64,000 nucleotides of DNA, taken from Aureococcus anophagefferens. Lineage: Eukaryota > Sar > Pelagophyceae > Pelagomonadales > Pelagomonadaceae. A program made the position numbers and the translations under genes. The notes below the pieces were generated by a model. That model ran no database searches, was not told the origin of the DNA, and saw only the letters and a list, made by a program, of their open reading frames with translations. Of the stretch, positions 24,297-33,399 are shown in pieces. The stretch lies in the NCBI RefSeq assembly GCF_000186865.1, contig NW_008705572.1:1101249-1165248 (forward strand). Direction: 5' to 3'. How positions within the stretch are numbered: position 1 is the first letter of the stretch; the number at the start of each line of letters is the position of its first letter.

Positions 24297-26552
24297 ATGA
24301 AACGCGCCGTCGTCGCAATCGCGTGCTGCTGCGGCGCGGCCGGCGGCGACGTCGCCGCGCTCGTCGCCGCCATGACGCGCGAGGAGAAGCACGGCCTGCT
24401 CAACGGCCACGGCTGGCAGGGCTGGGACCTGCTCCCGGGCTACTACGTCGGCAACACGCGCGCCGTGCCGCGGCTCGGCATCCCGGCGCTCAAGATGCAG
24501 GACGCGGGCCAGGGTTTCCGCACGACGGACGCGGCGATGATCGGCACGGTGACGTCGTGGCCGTGCGCGCTCGCGCTCGCGTCGAGTTGGGACGAAGGCC
24601 TCGTCGGCCGCTTCGCGGCCGCGGCCGCGCGCGAGTTCAAAGCCAAGGGCGCGAACGTCGTGCTCGGTCCCGGCGTCAACGTGCACCGCGTCGCCGCCGG
24701 CGGCCGCAACGCCGAGTACCTCAGCGGCGAGGACCCGCACCTCGGCGCGCGGCTCGTGGGACCGTACGTCCGCGGCTTCCAGGACCGCGGCGTCCTCGCC
24801 GTCGCCAAGCACTTCGCCTTCAACCAGCAGGAGACGAACCGCTACACCGTGAGCGCGGCCGTCGACGCAACGACGCGCTTCGAGGGCTACTACCCGCCCT
24901 TCGAGGCCGCCGCGGCCGCGGGAGTAGCGGGGGTCATGTGCGCGTACAATCGCGTCGACGGCGTGGCGGCCTGCTCGTCGCCGGACCTGCTCGAGCGCGA
25001 CCTCCGCGGCGGGCTCGGCTTCCAAGGCTTCGTCGTCTCCGACTGGGCCGCGGCGCACGCGCCGCCCTACACCGGCTGCGACGTCGACATGCCCGGGAGC
25101 GGCGTCGAGGACGCGCCCAACGGGTCCTCCTGGTACGCGGACCTGGACGGCGTCGACGACGCCGTGATCGACGCCATGGTGTCCCGCGTCCTCGGGCCCG
25201 TGGACGCGCTCGGGCTCCTCGGCCGCGACGACTGCGCGCCGCCGGACTGCGACCTCTACGCGAACGCGACGACCGCGGATCACCGCGCGCTCGCGCGAGA
25301 GATCGCGACCGACGCCGTCGTGCTCCTGAAGAACGACGGCGCGCTGCCGCTCGATCGCGGCGCGACGGTCGCGGTCGTCGGCTCCGCGTGCGCCGCGCTC
25401 CAAAACACCACGGAGCTGCTCCGGCGCTGGGACCTCGGCGACTACTACGTCGTCGGCGGCAGCGGCCGCGTGCTCCCGGAATCCGTGACGACCGTGCTCG
25501 ACGGCCTCCGCGCGCGCGGCGTCGACGTGATCGCGTCGCCGACGGACGACGTCGCCGCGGCGCTCGCGGCGTCGGCCGCCGCGGACGTCACCGTCGCGTG
25601 CGGCGGCGCGTCGGCGACGGAGGCCGCGGACCGCGCGAGCCTCGCCCTCGACCAGGAGGCGTTCCTCGTCGCAATCGCCGCGGCGACGCCCACGATCCTC
25701 GTCGCGCTCGCGCCGGGGGCCGTGTTGCTCCCCGACGACGACGCGGTGGCGAGCCTGCTCGTCTTCCTCGCGGGCGAATTCACCGGCGACGCGCTCGCGG
25801 ACGTGCTTCTCGGCGCGGCGAGCCCGAGCGGCCATCTGCCTGTGACGTTGCCGCTTCACGAGGACGACGTCATCGCGCCCTGCGGCGACGGCGCCTGCCC
25901 CTACGACGAGGGCCTCCTCTTCGGCTACCGGGGATCGGAGGGCAAGGACGTGCGCTACCCGTTTGGGCATGGGCTTTCTTATACCGATTTCGACGTCGAC
26001 ATCGAGGAGGTACGCATCAACGCGACGGAGGTCGTCTTTCAAATATCTGTCGCCAACCGCGGGCGCGTCGCGGCGAAGGCCGTCGTGCAGCTGTACCTCG
26101 AATTCCCCGCCGCGGCGCACAAGGTCCTCAAGGGCTTCGCCAAGCCGGCGCTTTCCGCGGGCGAGTCGGCCCGCGTGACCTTGTCGCTCTCGCGGGAGCG
26201 CGACCTCCGCGCCTACGCCGCGGGGGGCTGGGCGCCCGTCCTCGGCGCCTACCGCGCGTACGTCGGCCTCTCGAGCCGCGACGTCCGCGCGACGACGGCC
26301 TTCGATCTGCCGTCGGACGCGCCGCCGGCCGCGGAGCGCCGCCACCACGGCATCGTCAGCGTCGCGGGGCCGACGGCGCTCCTCGCGCTGATCGGCCTCG
26401 CCGTGGGCTGGCGATATCGGCGACGGCGGTCCGAGGCCGACGACGAGGACGGGGACGGGGACGTCGACTCGCCGGCGATCCAGCTCGCGGCGTTCTCGCG
26501 CGTGCCCAACCACGCGCCGGGCGAGTCGACGCGCCATCCCGCGTTCGTGTAA
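24297..26552 (+). CDS. glycoside hydrolase family 3 (beta-glucosidase-like), C-terminal membrane anchor
   Basis: 751 residues with a short N-terminal signal. The GH3 N-domain has KHFAFNQQETNR (171-182) and the nucleophile D249 in GFQGFVVSDWAA. The second domain contains AVVLLKNDGALPLDRGATVA, and the fibronectin-III-like C-terminal domain YPFGHGLSYTDFDVDIEEV. It hydrolyses terminal beta-linked glucose or xylose. Unusually for GH3, it ends with a single membrane segment (about TALLALIGLAVGWRYRRRRS) and an acidic ~50-residue cytosolic tail, so the enzyme is probably displayed on the cell surface or in a vacuole. Stop is 4 bp from the convergent transporter gene. Confidence 0.93.
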   Translation: MKRAVVAIACCCGAAGGDVAALVAAMTREEKHGLLNGHGWQGWDLLPGYYVGNTRAVPRLGIPALKMQDAGQGFRTTDAAMIGTVTSWPCALALASSWDEGLVGRFAAAAAREFKAKGANVVLGPGVNVHRVAAGGRNAEYLSGEDPHLGARLVGPYVRGFQDRGVLAVAKHFAFNQQETNRYTVSAAVDATTRFEGYYPPFEAAAAAGVAGVMCAYNRVDGVAACSSPDLLERDLRGGLGFQGFVVSDWAAAHAPPYTGCDVDMPGSGVEDAPNGSSWYADLDGVDDAVIDAMVSRVLGPVDALGLLGRDDCAPPDCDLYANATTADHRALAREIATDAVVLLKNDGALPLDRGATVAVVGSACAALQNTTELLRRWDLGDYYVVGGSGRVLPESVTTVLDGLRARGVDVIASPTDDVAAALAASAAADVTVACGGASATEAADRASLALDQEAFLVAIAAATPTILVALAPGAVLLPDDDAVASLLVFLAGEFTGDALADVLLGAASPSGHLPVTLPLHEDDVIAPCGDGACPYDEGLLFGYRGSEGKDVRYPFGHGLSYTDFDVDIEEVRINATEVVFQISVANRGRVAAKAVVQLYLEFPAAAHKVLKGFAKPALSAGESARVTLSLSRERDLRAYAAGGWAPVLGAYRAYVGLSSRDVRATTAFDLPSDAPPAAERRHHGIVSVAGPTALLALIGLAVGWRYRRRRSEADDEDGDGDVDSPAIQLAAFSRVPNHAPGESTRHPAFV

Positions 26553-26556
26553 GGAG

Positions 26557-28260
26557 TTACGACGGCCGGACCTTCGGGCGGAAGAGGGACGAGCGTCGCC
26601 GCGTCGCGAGGACCTCCGACGCCTGCTGGAGGTCCGTGGCCATGGAGCGCCAGATGCCGACGAGGATGACGAACCACCTCTTCCCGAGGGCCGACGAGTT
26701 CAGCAGGCCGAGGAAGACGCGCTCGAACTTGCGGTTCCCGAACGTGTCGAGCAGGCCGACCATCTCGGCGACGTAGACGTCCAGCGGGTCGTCGACGGGC
26801 GCCCTCGCGACCCACCAGGGGTCCCGACGGAAGGTGACGTACCGGATGTAGACGAGGGAAAGGGAACATCGAGCGAAGTAGAACAGGAAATCGGCGAAGA
26901 AGACGGATTCGAGCGAGCGGAAATGCGAGTAGGCGGCGGCGAGCGCGGCGAAATAGACGGCGAAGCCGACGGAGTACAACTTCCCGAGGACCCGGAAGTC
27001 CTGCGTCGCGAGGAGCACGTTGTCGACGATCGTGCTCAAGAGGCGGAGCGGCAAGATGGCGACGGCGACGCCCCAGAGGAAGGGCGTGCACGCGTCGCGG
27101 TACTCGGCGCGTTCGTCGTCCCGCGCGGCGTCGACGACGACCCCGCGGCCGTTCGCCAAGAAAAGCAGCGCCGCGACGACGGACCAAAACACGAGAAAGG
27201 CCGAGAAGTCCTTCGCGAACCAGCGGAAGGCCTTGGCTTCGCCCGCGCCGATCATGCGCGCGCCGAAGAAGTTGATCGCTCCGGAGCCGAGCGCGAGCCC
27301 GATGGCCGGCGCCTGCAAAGCCAACAGGAGGTAGTAGACCGACCCTTCCACGACGCCGAGCTTGATCGCGGCCAGGGGCGACAGCAGCGCCCGCAGCGTC
27401 GAGAACGCGGACCGCACGCCGACGGCGCCGATGTTTGAAAGGAATCGCCGCGCGTCGTCCAGGGACACGGCCTGGACGTAGCCCTTGTCGAGGCCGTAGC
27501 GCGCCGCCTGCGCCGCGTCGCCGCGGAGCAGCACGTCGCAGACGCGGAAGTAGATCGGATAGCTAAAGACGACGGCGACGCCAAAGGCCGGTAGCCCCAG
27601 GTTCGTGTTGTGGTACAACACGAGGGCCGCGACGATCCAGAACGCGTAGGCGGCGACGCCGGCGACGACGAGCACGTAGAGCTGGAGGAGCGCGACGGCG
27701 ACGGAGGCCGCGCCCATGCTCAGGACCGTGAACGTGAAGCCCGTGCCCTGGATGAGCAGCATCGTCGGCGCGCCGGCGACGAGGGACTCGTCCTCGTCGC
27801 GCGGCTTGAAGAGCGACAGCAGCTCCGCGTGGAAGACGCTGAGCACGAGCGCGAGGACCGTGCCCACGGCCGCGGACAGCGTGATCGTCTGGCGCATGAC
27901 TTTCCCCGTGGCGACGTCGTCGCCCTCGCCGCTCGTCTTGCTCAGCATGGGCAGGCTGCCCAGGAGGACGAAGGAGCAGATCGACATCGCGAACTCGTAC
28001 GTCGAGTTCACCGCGAGGTAGCTCGCCAACAGCGACGCGCCCCGCTTCGCGAGCATGCGCTTCACGAGGACGTAGTCGAGCGCCCAGACCGTGAACAACA
28101 TACCGAAGAAGCCGACGACAGACTTGATCCACACGCCCAGGCCCGTGTTGCTGCCCGGCTTCGCCGGCGGCGCGGCGGACGGCGCGCCGTCGGCCTCGGC
28201 GGCCTTGGGCTCCTCCATGTCGGCCGCCGCGCCGTCCTTGGCCTCCTCGGCTGCGCACAT
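26557..28260 (-). CDS. MATE-like multi-pass transporter/flippase
   Basis: 567 residues from Met at 28260 (MCAAEEAKDGAAADMEEPKA, cytosolic acidic start). About 12 hydrophobic helices follow, for example VGFFGMLFTVWALDYVLVKR, LLQLYVLVVAGVAAYAFWIV and LQAPAIGLALGSGAINFFGA. Their arrangement resembles MATE/polysaccharide-flippase folds. A soluble C-terminal ~100 residues follows (DDPLDVYVAEMVGLLDTFGN). I recognise no substrate motif, so efflux versus lipid or glycan flipping is undecided. Convergent with the GH3 gene and only 4 bp from it. Confidence 0.68.
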   Translation of the reverse strand: MCAAEEAKDGAAADMEEPKAAEADGAPSAAPPAKPGSNTGLGVWIKSVVGFFGMLFTVWALDYVLVKRMLAKRGASLLASYLAVNSTYEFAMSICSFVLLGSLPMLSKTSGEGDDVATGKVMRQTITLSAAVGTVLALVLSVFHAELLSLFKPRDEDESLVAGAPTMLLIQGTGFTFTVLSMGAASVAVALLQLYVLVVAGVAAYAFWIVAALVLYHNTNLGLPAFGVAVVFSYPIYFRVCDVLLRGDAAQAARYGLDKGYVQAVSLDDARRFLSNIGAVGVRSAFSTLRALLSPLAAIKLGVVEGSVYYLLLALQAPAIGLALGSGAINFFGARMIGAGEAKAFRWFAKDFSAFLVFWSVVAALLFLANGRGVVVDAARDDERAEYRDACTPFLWGVAVAILPLRLLSTIVDNVLLATQDFRVLGKLYSVGFAVYFAALAAAYSHFRSLESVFFADFLFYFARCSLSLVYIRYVTFRRDPWWVARAPVDDPLDVYVAEMVGLLDTFGNRKFERVFLGLLNSSALGKRWFVILVGIWRSMATDLQQASEVLATRRRSSLFRPKVRPS

Positions 28261-28466
28261 GGAACGGATGCAACACGCAGCTACATCGTCAGGCCGCCGA
28301 ACAACGCGAGTACATGTAATGCCTCCATCGTCGGGCTGCAACCCCGGGTTCAAGCAGCGCTGGCGCGTTGGGCTAGCGTTGCCCTTCCTAGCCATCGTCT
28401 GGGGTGCGCCGCAGAGCATCGCAGCGCGAGCGCACCTGCACAAACCGGCGCACACACAACAGGTGC

Positions 28467-29003
28467 ATGCGCGCGAGCGTGTGCTGCCTCGCTGCCATCG
28501 GAGCGGCCATGGCAGCGCAGGCCTCGACGCCGCACCGCATGCGAGCCTCCTGCTACTGCGGCGCCGTGCACGTCGTCGTCGCCGACGCCGACGCCGCGAC
28601 GTCGTCGTCGATCTGCCACTGCTCCGTCTGCCGGAGGCTGTCCGGAGCGCCGTTCCTCGCGAACGTGCTCTTCAAACGCGGCAACGTCGCGCTCGAGACG
28701 GCCGACGGCGCCGCCGTCGACCCCGACGCGCTCACGGCGCAGGCGACGTCGAAGCACGTGACGCGCTACCGATGCAAAGCCTGCGCGTCGCCCGTGCTCG
28801 CGCACCTGGGCAAGGACGCGGCCGCCGCGCCGCTCGCGCTCTTTCCCGCGCCGCACCCGGCGTCCTGGGCGCCCGCGCACCACATGCACTACATGGACCG
28901 CGTCCTCGACGTGCACGACGGGAAGAAGAAGTTCAGCGGCCGCTTCGGCTACAGCGCCGAGGTCGACGACTGGGGCGAGCCGCTCCAGGGCCTCGCAGGC
29001 TAG
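28467..29003 (+). CDS. GFA/CENP-V domain protein (Gfa-like, zinc-binding)
   Basis: 178 residues. The Mss4-like GFA fold is marked by RASCYCGAVHV, SSICHCSVCRRLSGAPF, then YRCKACASPVLAHLGK, giving the Cys ligands for two zinc ions seen in glutathione-dependent formaldehyde-activating enzyme relatives. MRASVCCLAAIGAAMAAQAS precedes the domain and could be a leader; a second Met (MRASCYCG) is possible. The enzymatic role of most eukaryotic members is unknown. The transcript 3' region faces the GIGYF-like gene across 440 bp of short repeats. Confidence 0.85.
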   Translation: MRASVCCLAAIGAAMAAQASTPHRMRASCYCGAVHVVVADADAATSSSICHCSVCRRLSGAPFLANVLFKRGNVALETADGAAVDPDALTAQATSKHVTRYRCKACASPVLAHLGKDAAAAPLALFPAPHPASWAPAHHMHYMDRVLDVHDGKKKFSGRFGYSAEVDDWGEPLQGLAG

Positions 29004-29224
29004 TAAATTTTTGCGCGTCACGGTACGGCCTCCGGGTCCGCCACGGTGATCGGTGCGCTCGCGATCCCGCCCCGCCCGGCGCGCTTCCCGCCGCGGCTCG
29101 CGATGCTCGCGAGCTAAGCTGTACGCGTGGTTAGCGCCCCGGGCTCCGGTGAAGGGCGGGAGACCCGCTCCTGGAGCCGCGAGGGTCCGCGTGCGTCGTG
29201 GTTGGTGTGTTGTGTTGGGGGGAC

Positions 29225-29345
29225 GTTCTGGACTGGTGGGTCTCGACGTGTCGGGGGCGCGTTCTGGACTGGTGGGTCTCGACGCGCCCGGGTTGTGTGT
29301 GTGTGGTCGTGCGCCTCCGGGCGCCGTTCTGGGCTGGGGAGCCTC
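29225..29345. repeat. GT-rich region with 36-bp-spaced direct repeats
   Basis: A 24-bp segment starting GTTCTGGACTGG and ending TCTCGACG occurs at 29225 and 29261, with a diverged third copy near 29322. It sits in the 442-bp gap between two convergent genes; I see no gene in it. Confidence 0.8.
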
Positions 29346-29445
29346 GACGGCGGGCGTCCCGGCGGGGCGGTGTATGTGCGTGTCTTCGCGGCGCGGCGGC
29401 GCGCCTCCGCGACTCTTCGGGGCCTCGGGGCCCGGGGCGCGGCGC

Positions 29446-31743
29446 CTAGGCGCCGGCCTTGGCGCGGCGGCCGCGGCGGCGCGACTTCGACGACGCGCCC
29501 TGGGCCTGCGGCGCGTCGCTGTGGGCGGCCTGCTGCTTGGGCGCGGGCGCGGGCGCGGCGGCCGCGGCCGCGGGCACCTTGCCCTGCTTGCGTTTGATGA
29601 ACTCGTTCGCGAACGCCGCGACCTGCGGCGTGGACCCGAGGTACATGGAGAGGTACTGGCGGATCTCGCTGTTGTCCGTGAGGGTCATGCAGAACTGGAT
29701 GAGCGTGATGTCGTCGGAGCCGTTGATCTTCTTGAGCTGCGTCTTGCACCAGGTCTGGAGCGCGTCGGGGTTCGACGTCGCGACGGGCCCGCCGAAGGCC
29801 GACTTGGCCGCGGCCGGCGGCGCCGCGCGCGCCGCGGGCGCGGCCGCGGGCCGGTTCTGCTGCCGCAGCGGCGCCGACGACGGCGCGGGCGACGCCGCGG
29901 GCGCGGCCGCGGGCTTGGCCGCGGGCTGGAGGCCGTGCTGCTGCGCGAGGCGCGCGGCCATGGAGCTCGCGGCCGGCGGCTGCGGCGCGGCGGCCGCGCG
30001 CGTCGCGGCGGCGGCGCGCTGGGCCTGCTGGAGCCGCTGCTGCTCGGCGCGCGCCGCCTCCTCCTGCTGCTGGATCTCCTTGAGGCTGAGCGCCGCGTCG
30101 GGCCGCGCGGCGGCCGCCGCGGACCGCTTCGCGGCGCCGCGGCTCGCGGGCGCCTGCTGCCAGGGCGACTGGCGCGGCGCCGGCGGCGGCGCGGGCGCGG
30201 GCGCGGGCTTTGGCGCCGGCGCCGGCGCGCCGCCGCCGAGCATCATCTTGAGCGCGTCCGCGTCCGAGGGCGCGGGCGCCGGCTGCGCGGGCCGCGCGGC
30301 CTTGGGCTGGAGCGGCGCGCCGCCGAGGGCCTCGAGGCCGCCGAGGGGGATGGGCGCGCGCTGGCCGTAGCCGCCCAGGGCGTTCGCCTGGTCCTGCCAG
30401 TTCTCGAGGGACTCGTTCCGCGGCGGCTGGGGCGGCGCCGCGGGCTTGTCGCCGCCGCCCCACATCCACGAGAACGCGCCGCCGGCCTGGGCCGGCGGCG
30501 CCGCCGGCTGGGCCGCCGGCGGCGGCGCCGCGGGCTGGGCGAAGGCCGGCGGCGCCATGCCCGGGGGCTTGGGCGGCGCGGGCAGGAGCGGCTTCGTGAC
30601 GAACGCGTCCTGCGGCGAGGAGAAGAGGCGGCCGAGCGGCACGAAGTCGCCGGACTCGCCCTGGCGCAGGGGCAGGTCGTCGTCGAAGTAGCCCGCGTTG
30701 AACCACTGGCGCATCTGGGGCGCCTCGAAGGGGCCCTGGTGCTGGCCCTGGGGGTCCTTGTAGAACCAGGGCTTGACGCGCCAGCTGCCGTCGTCGTCGT
30801 CCTTGCGCGCGGGCGCGGCCAGGCCCGGCGCCGGCGGCGGCGCGGAAGCTGCCGCCTCGAGGGACTCGAGAGCCTTGGCGGCGCGGGCGCGCTCCTCGCG
30901 CGCGGCCTTGTCGATGTCCGCGCCGTCCGCGTCGCCGCTGAACGCCGCGCCGAACATGTCCGGCGTGCCGAGGTCGCCGCCCGGGAGCTGGCCGCCGCCC
31001 TTCTCGCGCATGGCCCGCATCTCCGCCTCGAAGGCTTGGGCCGCCTCGGCCCAGGACGACAGGGCCGACGCGCCCGCGCCGTCCCCAAAGGTCTCGTCGT
31101 CGAGGTCCGGCTCGTCCCAGAGCTTGTCGCCTCCGAGGTTCCGCTGCGGCACGGACATGCCGCGCTCCCAGGTCCGGTCCCGGTCCTTGCCGCCGGGCGG
31201 CGGGTCCCGCGGCGCCCGCGGGCCCTTGTCCTTGGGGGCGTCGGACCCCTCTTCCTTCCGGGGCCGCGCGGCCTGCCACGCGGCGCCGATCTGCTCCGTC
31301 GTCGGCCGTCGGCCGCTGCTGCAGGGCGCGAGGGGCTCGGCGCTCGTGATCTCCCGGGGCAGGGCCGCGCGCATGGACTCGAGGAGCACCGTGGGCTGGC
31401 GCAGGCCCAGGAGCTGCGATTTCGTGAACGTGACGCCCGGCGCCTTGCGCACCGGCGGCGCCTTCGGGCCGGACGCCTCGGAGCCCTGCGACTCCGCGTT
31501 GGACACGCCCCGCGGCCGCGCGGGGCCCCGGTGGTCCCGGGTCCCGTTCCAGGCGTGGCGCCCGCCGGGGGGCGGGCCGCCGGGGAGCGGCGCGCCGAAC
31601 GGCGCGCGCGGCGACCCCGGCGGCGCGCCGCCGTCCCCGTGGCCGTTCTCCACGGGGCTCGGCGCCTTCACCGGGGCCCCGAAGGTGCCGCCGTCCTTGC
31701 GCCACGCGGGGCCGAAGTTCCGCTTCGTCGAGGTCTCAGACAT
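29446..31743 (-). CDS. GYF-domain protein, GIGYF-like translational regulator
   Basis: 765 residues. The GYF domain at about 322-375 (KPWFYKDPQGQHQGPFEAPQ then WFNAGYFDDDLPLR) binds proline-rich PPGF/L ligands. The Ala/Pro/Gln-rich middle contains LSLKEIQQQEEAARAEQQRL, and the C-terminus has ITLIQFCMTLTDNSEIRQYL followed by SMYLGSTPQVAAFANEFIKR. Both are characteristic of GIGYF1/2, which repress translation with 4EHP. Near the N-terminus FTKSQLLGL (106-114) looks like an eIF4E/4EHP-binding YxxxxL-phi motif with Phe for Tyr. Cytoplasmic. Divergent from the LHC gene, with 812 bp between starts. Confidence 0.87.
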   Translation of the reverse strand: MSETSTKRNFGPAWRKDGGTFGAPVKAPSPVENGHGDGGAPPGSPRAPFGAPLPGGPPPGGRHAWNGTRDHRGPARPRGVSNAESQGSEASGPKAPPVRKAPGVTFTKSQLLGLRQPTVLLESMRAALPREITSAEPLAPCSSGRRPTTEQIGAAWQAARPRKEEGSDAPKDKGPRAPRDPPPGGKDRDRTWERGMSVPQRNLGGDKLWDEPDLDDETFGDGAGASALSSWAEAAQAFEAEMRAMREKGGGQLPGGDLGTPDMFGAAFSGDADGADIDKAAREERARAAKALESLEAAASAPPPAPGLAAPARKDDDDGSWRVKPWFYKDPQGQHQGPFEAPQMRQWFNAGYFDDDLPLRQGESGDFVPLGRLFSSPQDAFVTKPLLPAPPKPPGMAPPAFAQPAAPPPAAQPAAPPAQAGGAFSWMWGGGDKPAAPPQPPRNESLENWQDQANALGGYGQRAPIPLGGLEALGGAPLQPKAARPAQPAPAPSDADALKMMLGGGAPAPAPKPAPAPAPPPAPRQSPWQQAPASRGAAKRSAAAAARPDAALSLKEIQQQEEAARAEQQRLQQAQRAAAATRAAAAPQPPAASSMAARLAQQHGLQPAAKPAAAPAASPAPSSAPLRQQNRPAAAPAARAAPPAAAKSAFGGPVATSNPDALQTWCKTQLKKINGSDDITLIQFCMTLTDNSEIRQYLSMYLGSTPQVAAFANEFIKRKQGKVPAAAAAAPAPAPKQQAAHSDAPQAQGASSKSRRRGRRAKAGA

Positions 31744-32555
31744 GGTTTTGGCGCGGCGGACACGCGGCGCGCGCTGAAGATCCGCGCGCTCCGGTCGCGC
31801 CGCGGATTTTCGCGGCTTTTCGCTCGAGGCGACCCGGGGACACCAAGGCGAGGCTTTTGAGGGCGCTCGACCGGAAAAAGGGGCGGTCGCGTAGTTCGCG
31901 CGTCGAGGTGCTCAGCGAGGCGCTCCGAGGCGGCACAGCAGCTGATGATCTCGAGCTCGACTCGCGAGCGAAGCGAGAGGCGATCCTCGCCGGGGTGTCG
32001 ACGCCGCCGCGCGCCGGCGCGCCGGCGGCCGCTTCCGACGACGTCGGCGCGCCGCCGTGGCTCTGCGCGACCCGAGGACGCCTCCTCGCCCCTCGGGCTC
32101 GCGCGTGATCGGTCGACTCGCTTTCTCTTTCCTTCTCGGCGACGTATTTTGCTCTCGGAGCAGCCGTGGTAATGCTCCGAGCCGCCGCCGCACAAGCCTG
32201 AGCGTGGCTCGATGGCGCGTGAGACGCGACCGGAGGTCGGAAAACAAGGCTGACTCGGGTGTTGCTCCCTGTTGCTGGTCTTTGCTTCACAGTCACTTCA
32301 CCTCCCACCCGGAACTTGAGGACTTGTCAGCGTTCCGTCAGCCTCAAGTTTTATCGAGCCGCATCACGCCACATCGCATCCATCAATAACGTGAGTCGCG
32401 CGCCGCGACCACCCCGCAGCTGCACTCCCGCACGCTCCCCGCCTCCCCCAGCAACCCCGCAACCCATCGGAACCCGCTCGCGCGAACCTCCCAATGCGAG
32501 AGACCGCGCGCGCACGTCATCGCATCCAACGCACGAAAACCCATAGGCAACAGCC
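31744..32555. other. 812-bp divergent intergenic region upstream of LHC gene 1
   Basis: No gene supported. The 200 bp next to the LHC start are C-rich and G-poor on the plus strand. A 9-bp inverted repeat (AACTTGAGG at 32313-32321, CCTCAAGTT at 32342-32350) could form a hairpin or bind a dimeric factor. The region must hold the promoters of both the LHC and the GIGYF-like genes. Confidence 0.5.
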
Positions 32556-33344
32556 ATGCAGAAGCTCATCGTCGCCCTCGCCTGCTCCTCGGCCTCGGCC
32601 TTCGTGGCGCCGCACGCGTCCGTCAAGGCCGTGCTCAAGTCGGACCCCGTCGACGAGATCCCCGAGGTCGCGGAGAGCCGCTACGAGTTCGACAGCAATT
32701 TCGCTCTCGGCCTGCCCGGCAGCCTGCCGCCCATGGGCCAGTGGGACCCCGCGGGCTTCACCGTCGACGCCAGCGACAACGACATCCGCCGCTACCGCGA
32801 GGCCGAGACGCAGCACGGCCGCGTCGCCATGCTCGCGGTGCTCGGCTTCCTCGTCGCCGAGTCGTTCCACCCGCTCTTCGCGGACGTCAAGGGCCCGGCC
32901 ATCGACCACCTCACCCAGGTCCGCAAGGAGTACCCCGCCTTCTTCGAGATCGGCGCCCTCGCCATCGGCGGCCTCGAGGTGAACCGCGCGCTCCAGGGCT
33001 GGGCGTTCCCCGAGAACCGCGCGGCCGTCGGCCAGCTCAACGAAGACTACTACCCCGGCGACGTCGGCTTCGACCCCCTGGGCCTCAAGCCCACGGACCC
33101 CGCCGAGTTCAACGAGATGGCGACGAAGGAGCTCCAGAACGGCCGCCTCGCGATGCTCGCGGCGGCCGGCTTCATCGCGCAGGAGCTCGTCAACCACAAG
33201 CCCATCCTCGAGACCCTCCGCCTCCTCCTCCTCCTCAACGAGTCCGAGATGGACAAGGAGTTCGGCCTCAACCTCCCCTCCGGCGACATCGCCACCATCG
33301 AGCGCGAGCTCGAGACCGGCGCGGCGGACACGTTCTTCAAGTGA
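32556..33344 (+). CDS. fucoxanthin-chlorophyll a/c light-harvesting protein 1
   Basis: 262 residues. MQKLIVALACSSASAFVAPH contains the ASAFVAP heterokont plastid bipartite-targeting motif. Helix 1 of the LHC fold is EAETQHGRVAMLAVLGFLVA and helix 3 ATKELQNGRLAMLAAAGFIA; Glu-Arg pairs and His/Gln side chains ligate chlorophylls. The middle helix region is IGALAIGGLEVNRALQGW. The protein binds chlorophyll a/c and fucoxanthin in thylakoids and passes energy to the photosystems. C-terminal of helix 3 is an unusually long ~70-residue tail. Codon use is strongly C-ending, as expected of a highly expressed gene. Confidence 0.95.
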   Translation: MQKLIVALACSSASAFVAPHASVKAVLKSDPVDEIPEVAESRYEFDSNFALGLPGSLPPMGQWDPAGFTVDASDNDIRRYREAETQHGRVAMLAVLGFLVAESFHPLFADVKGPAIDHLTQVRKEYPAFFEIGALAIGGLEVNRALQGWAFPENRAAVGQLNEDYYPGDVGFDPLGLKPTDPAEFNEMATKELQNGRLAMLAAAGFIAQELVNHKPILETLRLLLLLNESEMDKEFGLNLPSGDIATIERELETGAADTFFK

Positions 33345-33399
33345 GCGCGCGCCCCCGGCGCCGCGCGACGTGCTGCTAACCATGCCCCCGATCGGAGCT

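Noticed and set aside
32120..32550. small secreted protein ORFs upstream of LHC gene 1
   Set aside because: Composition is that of promoter/UTR DNA, there is no G/C third-position bias and no conserved-looking segment.
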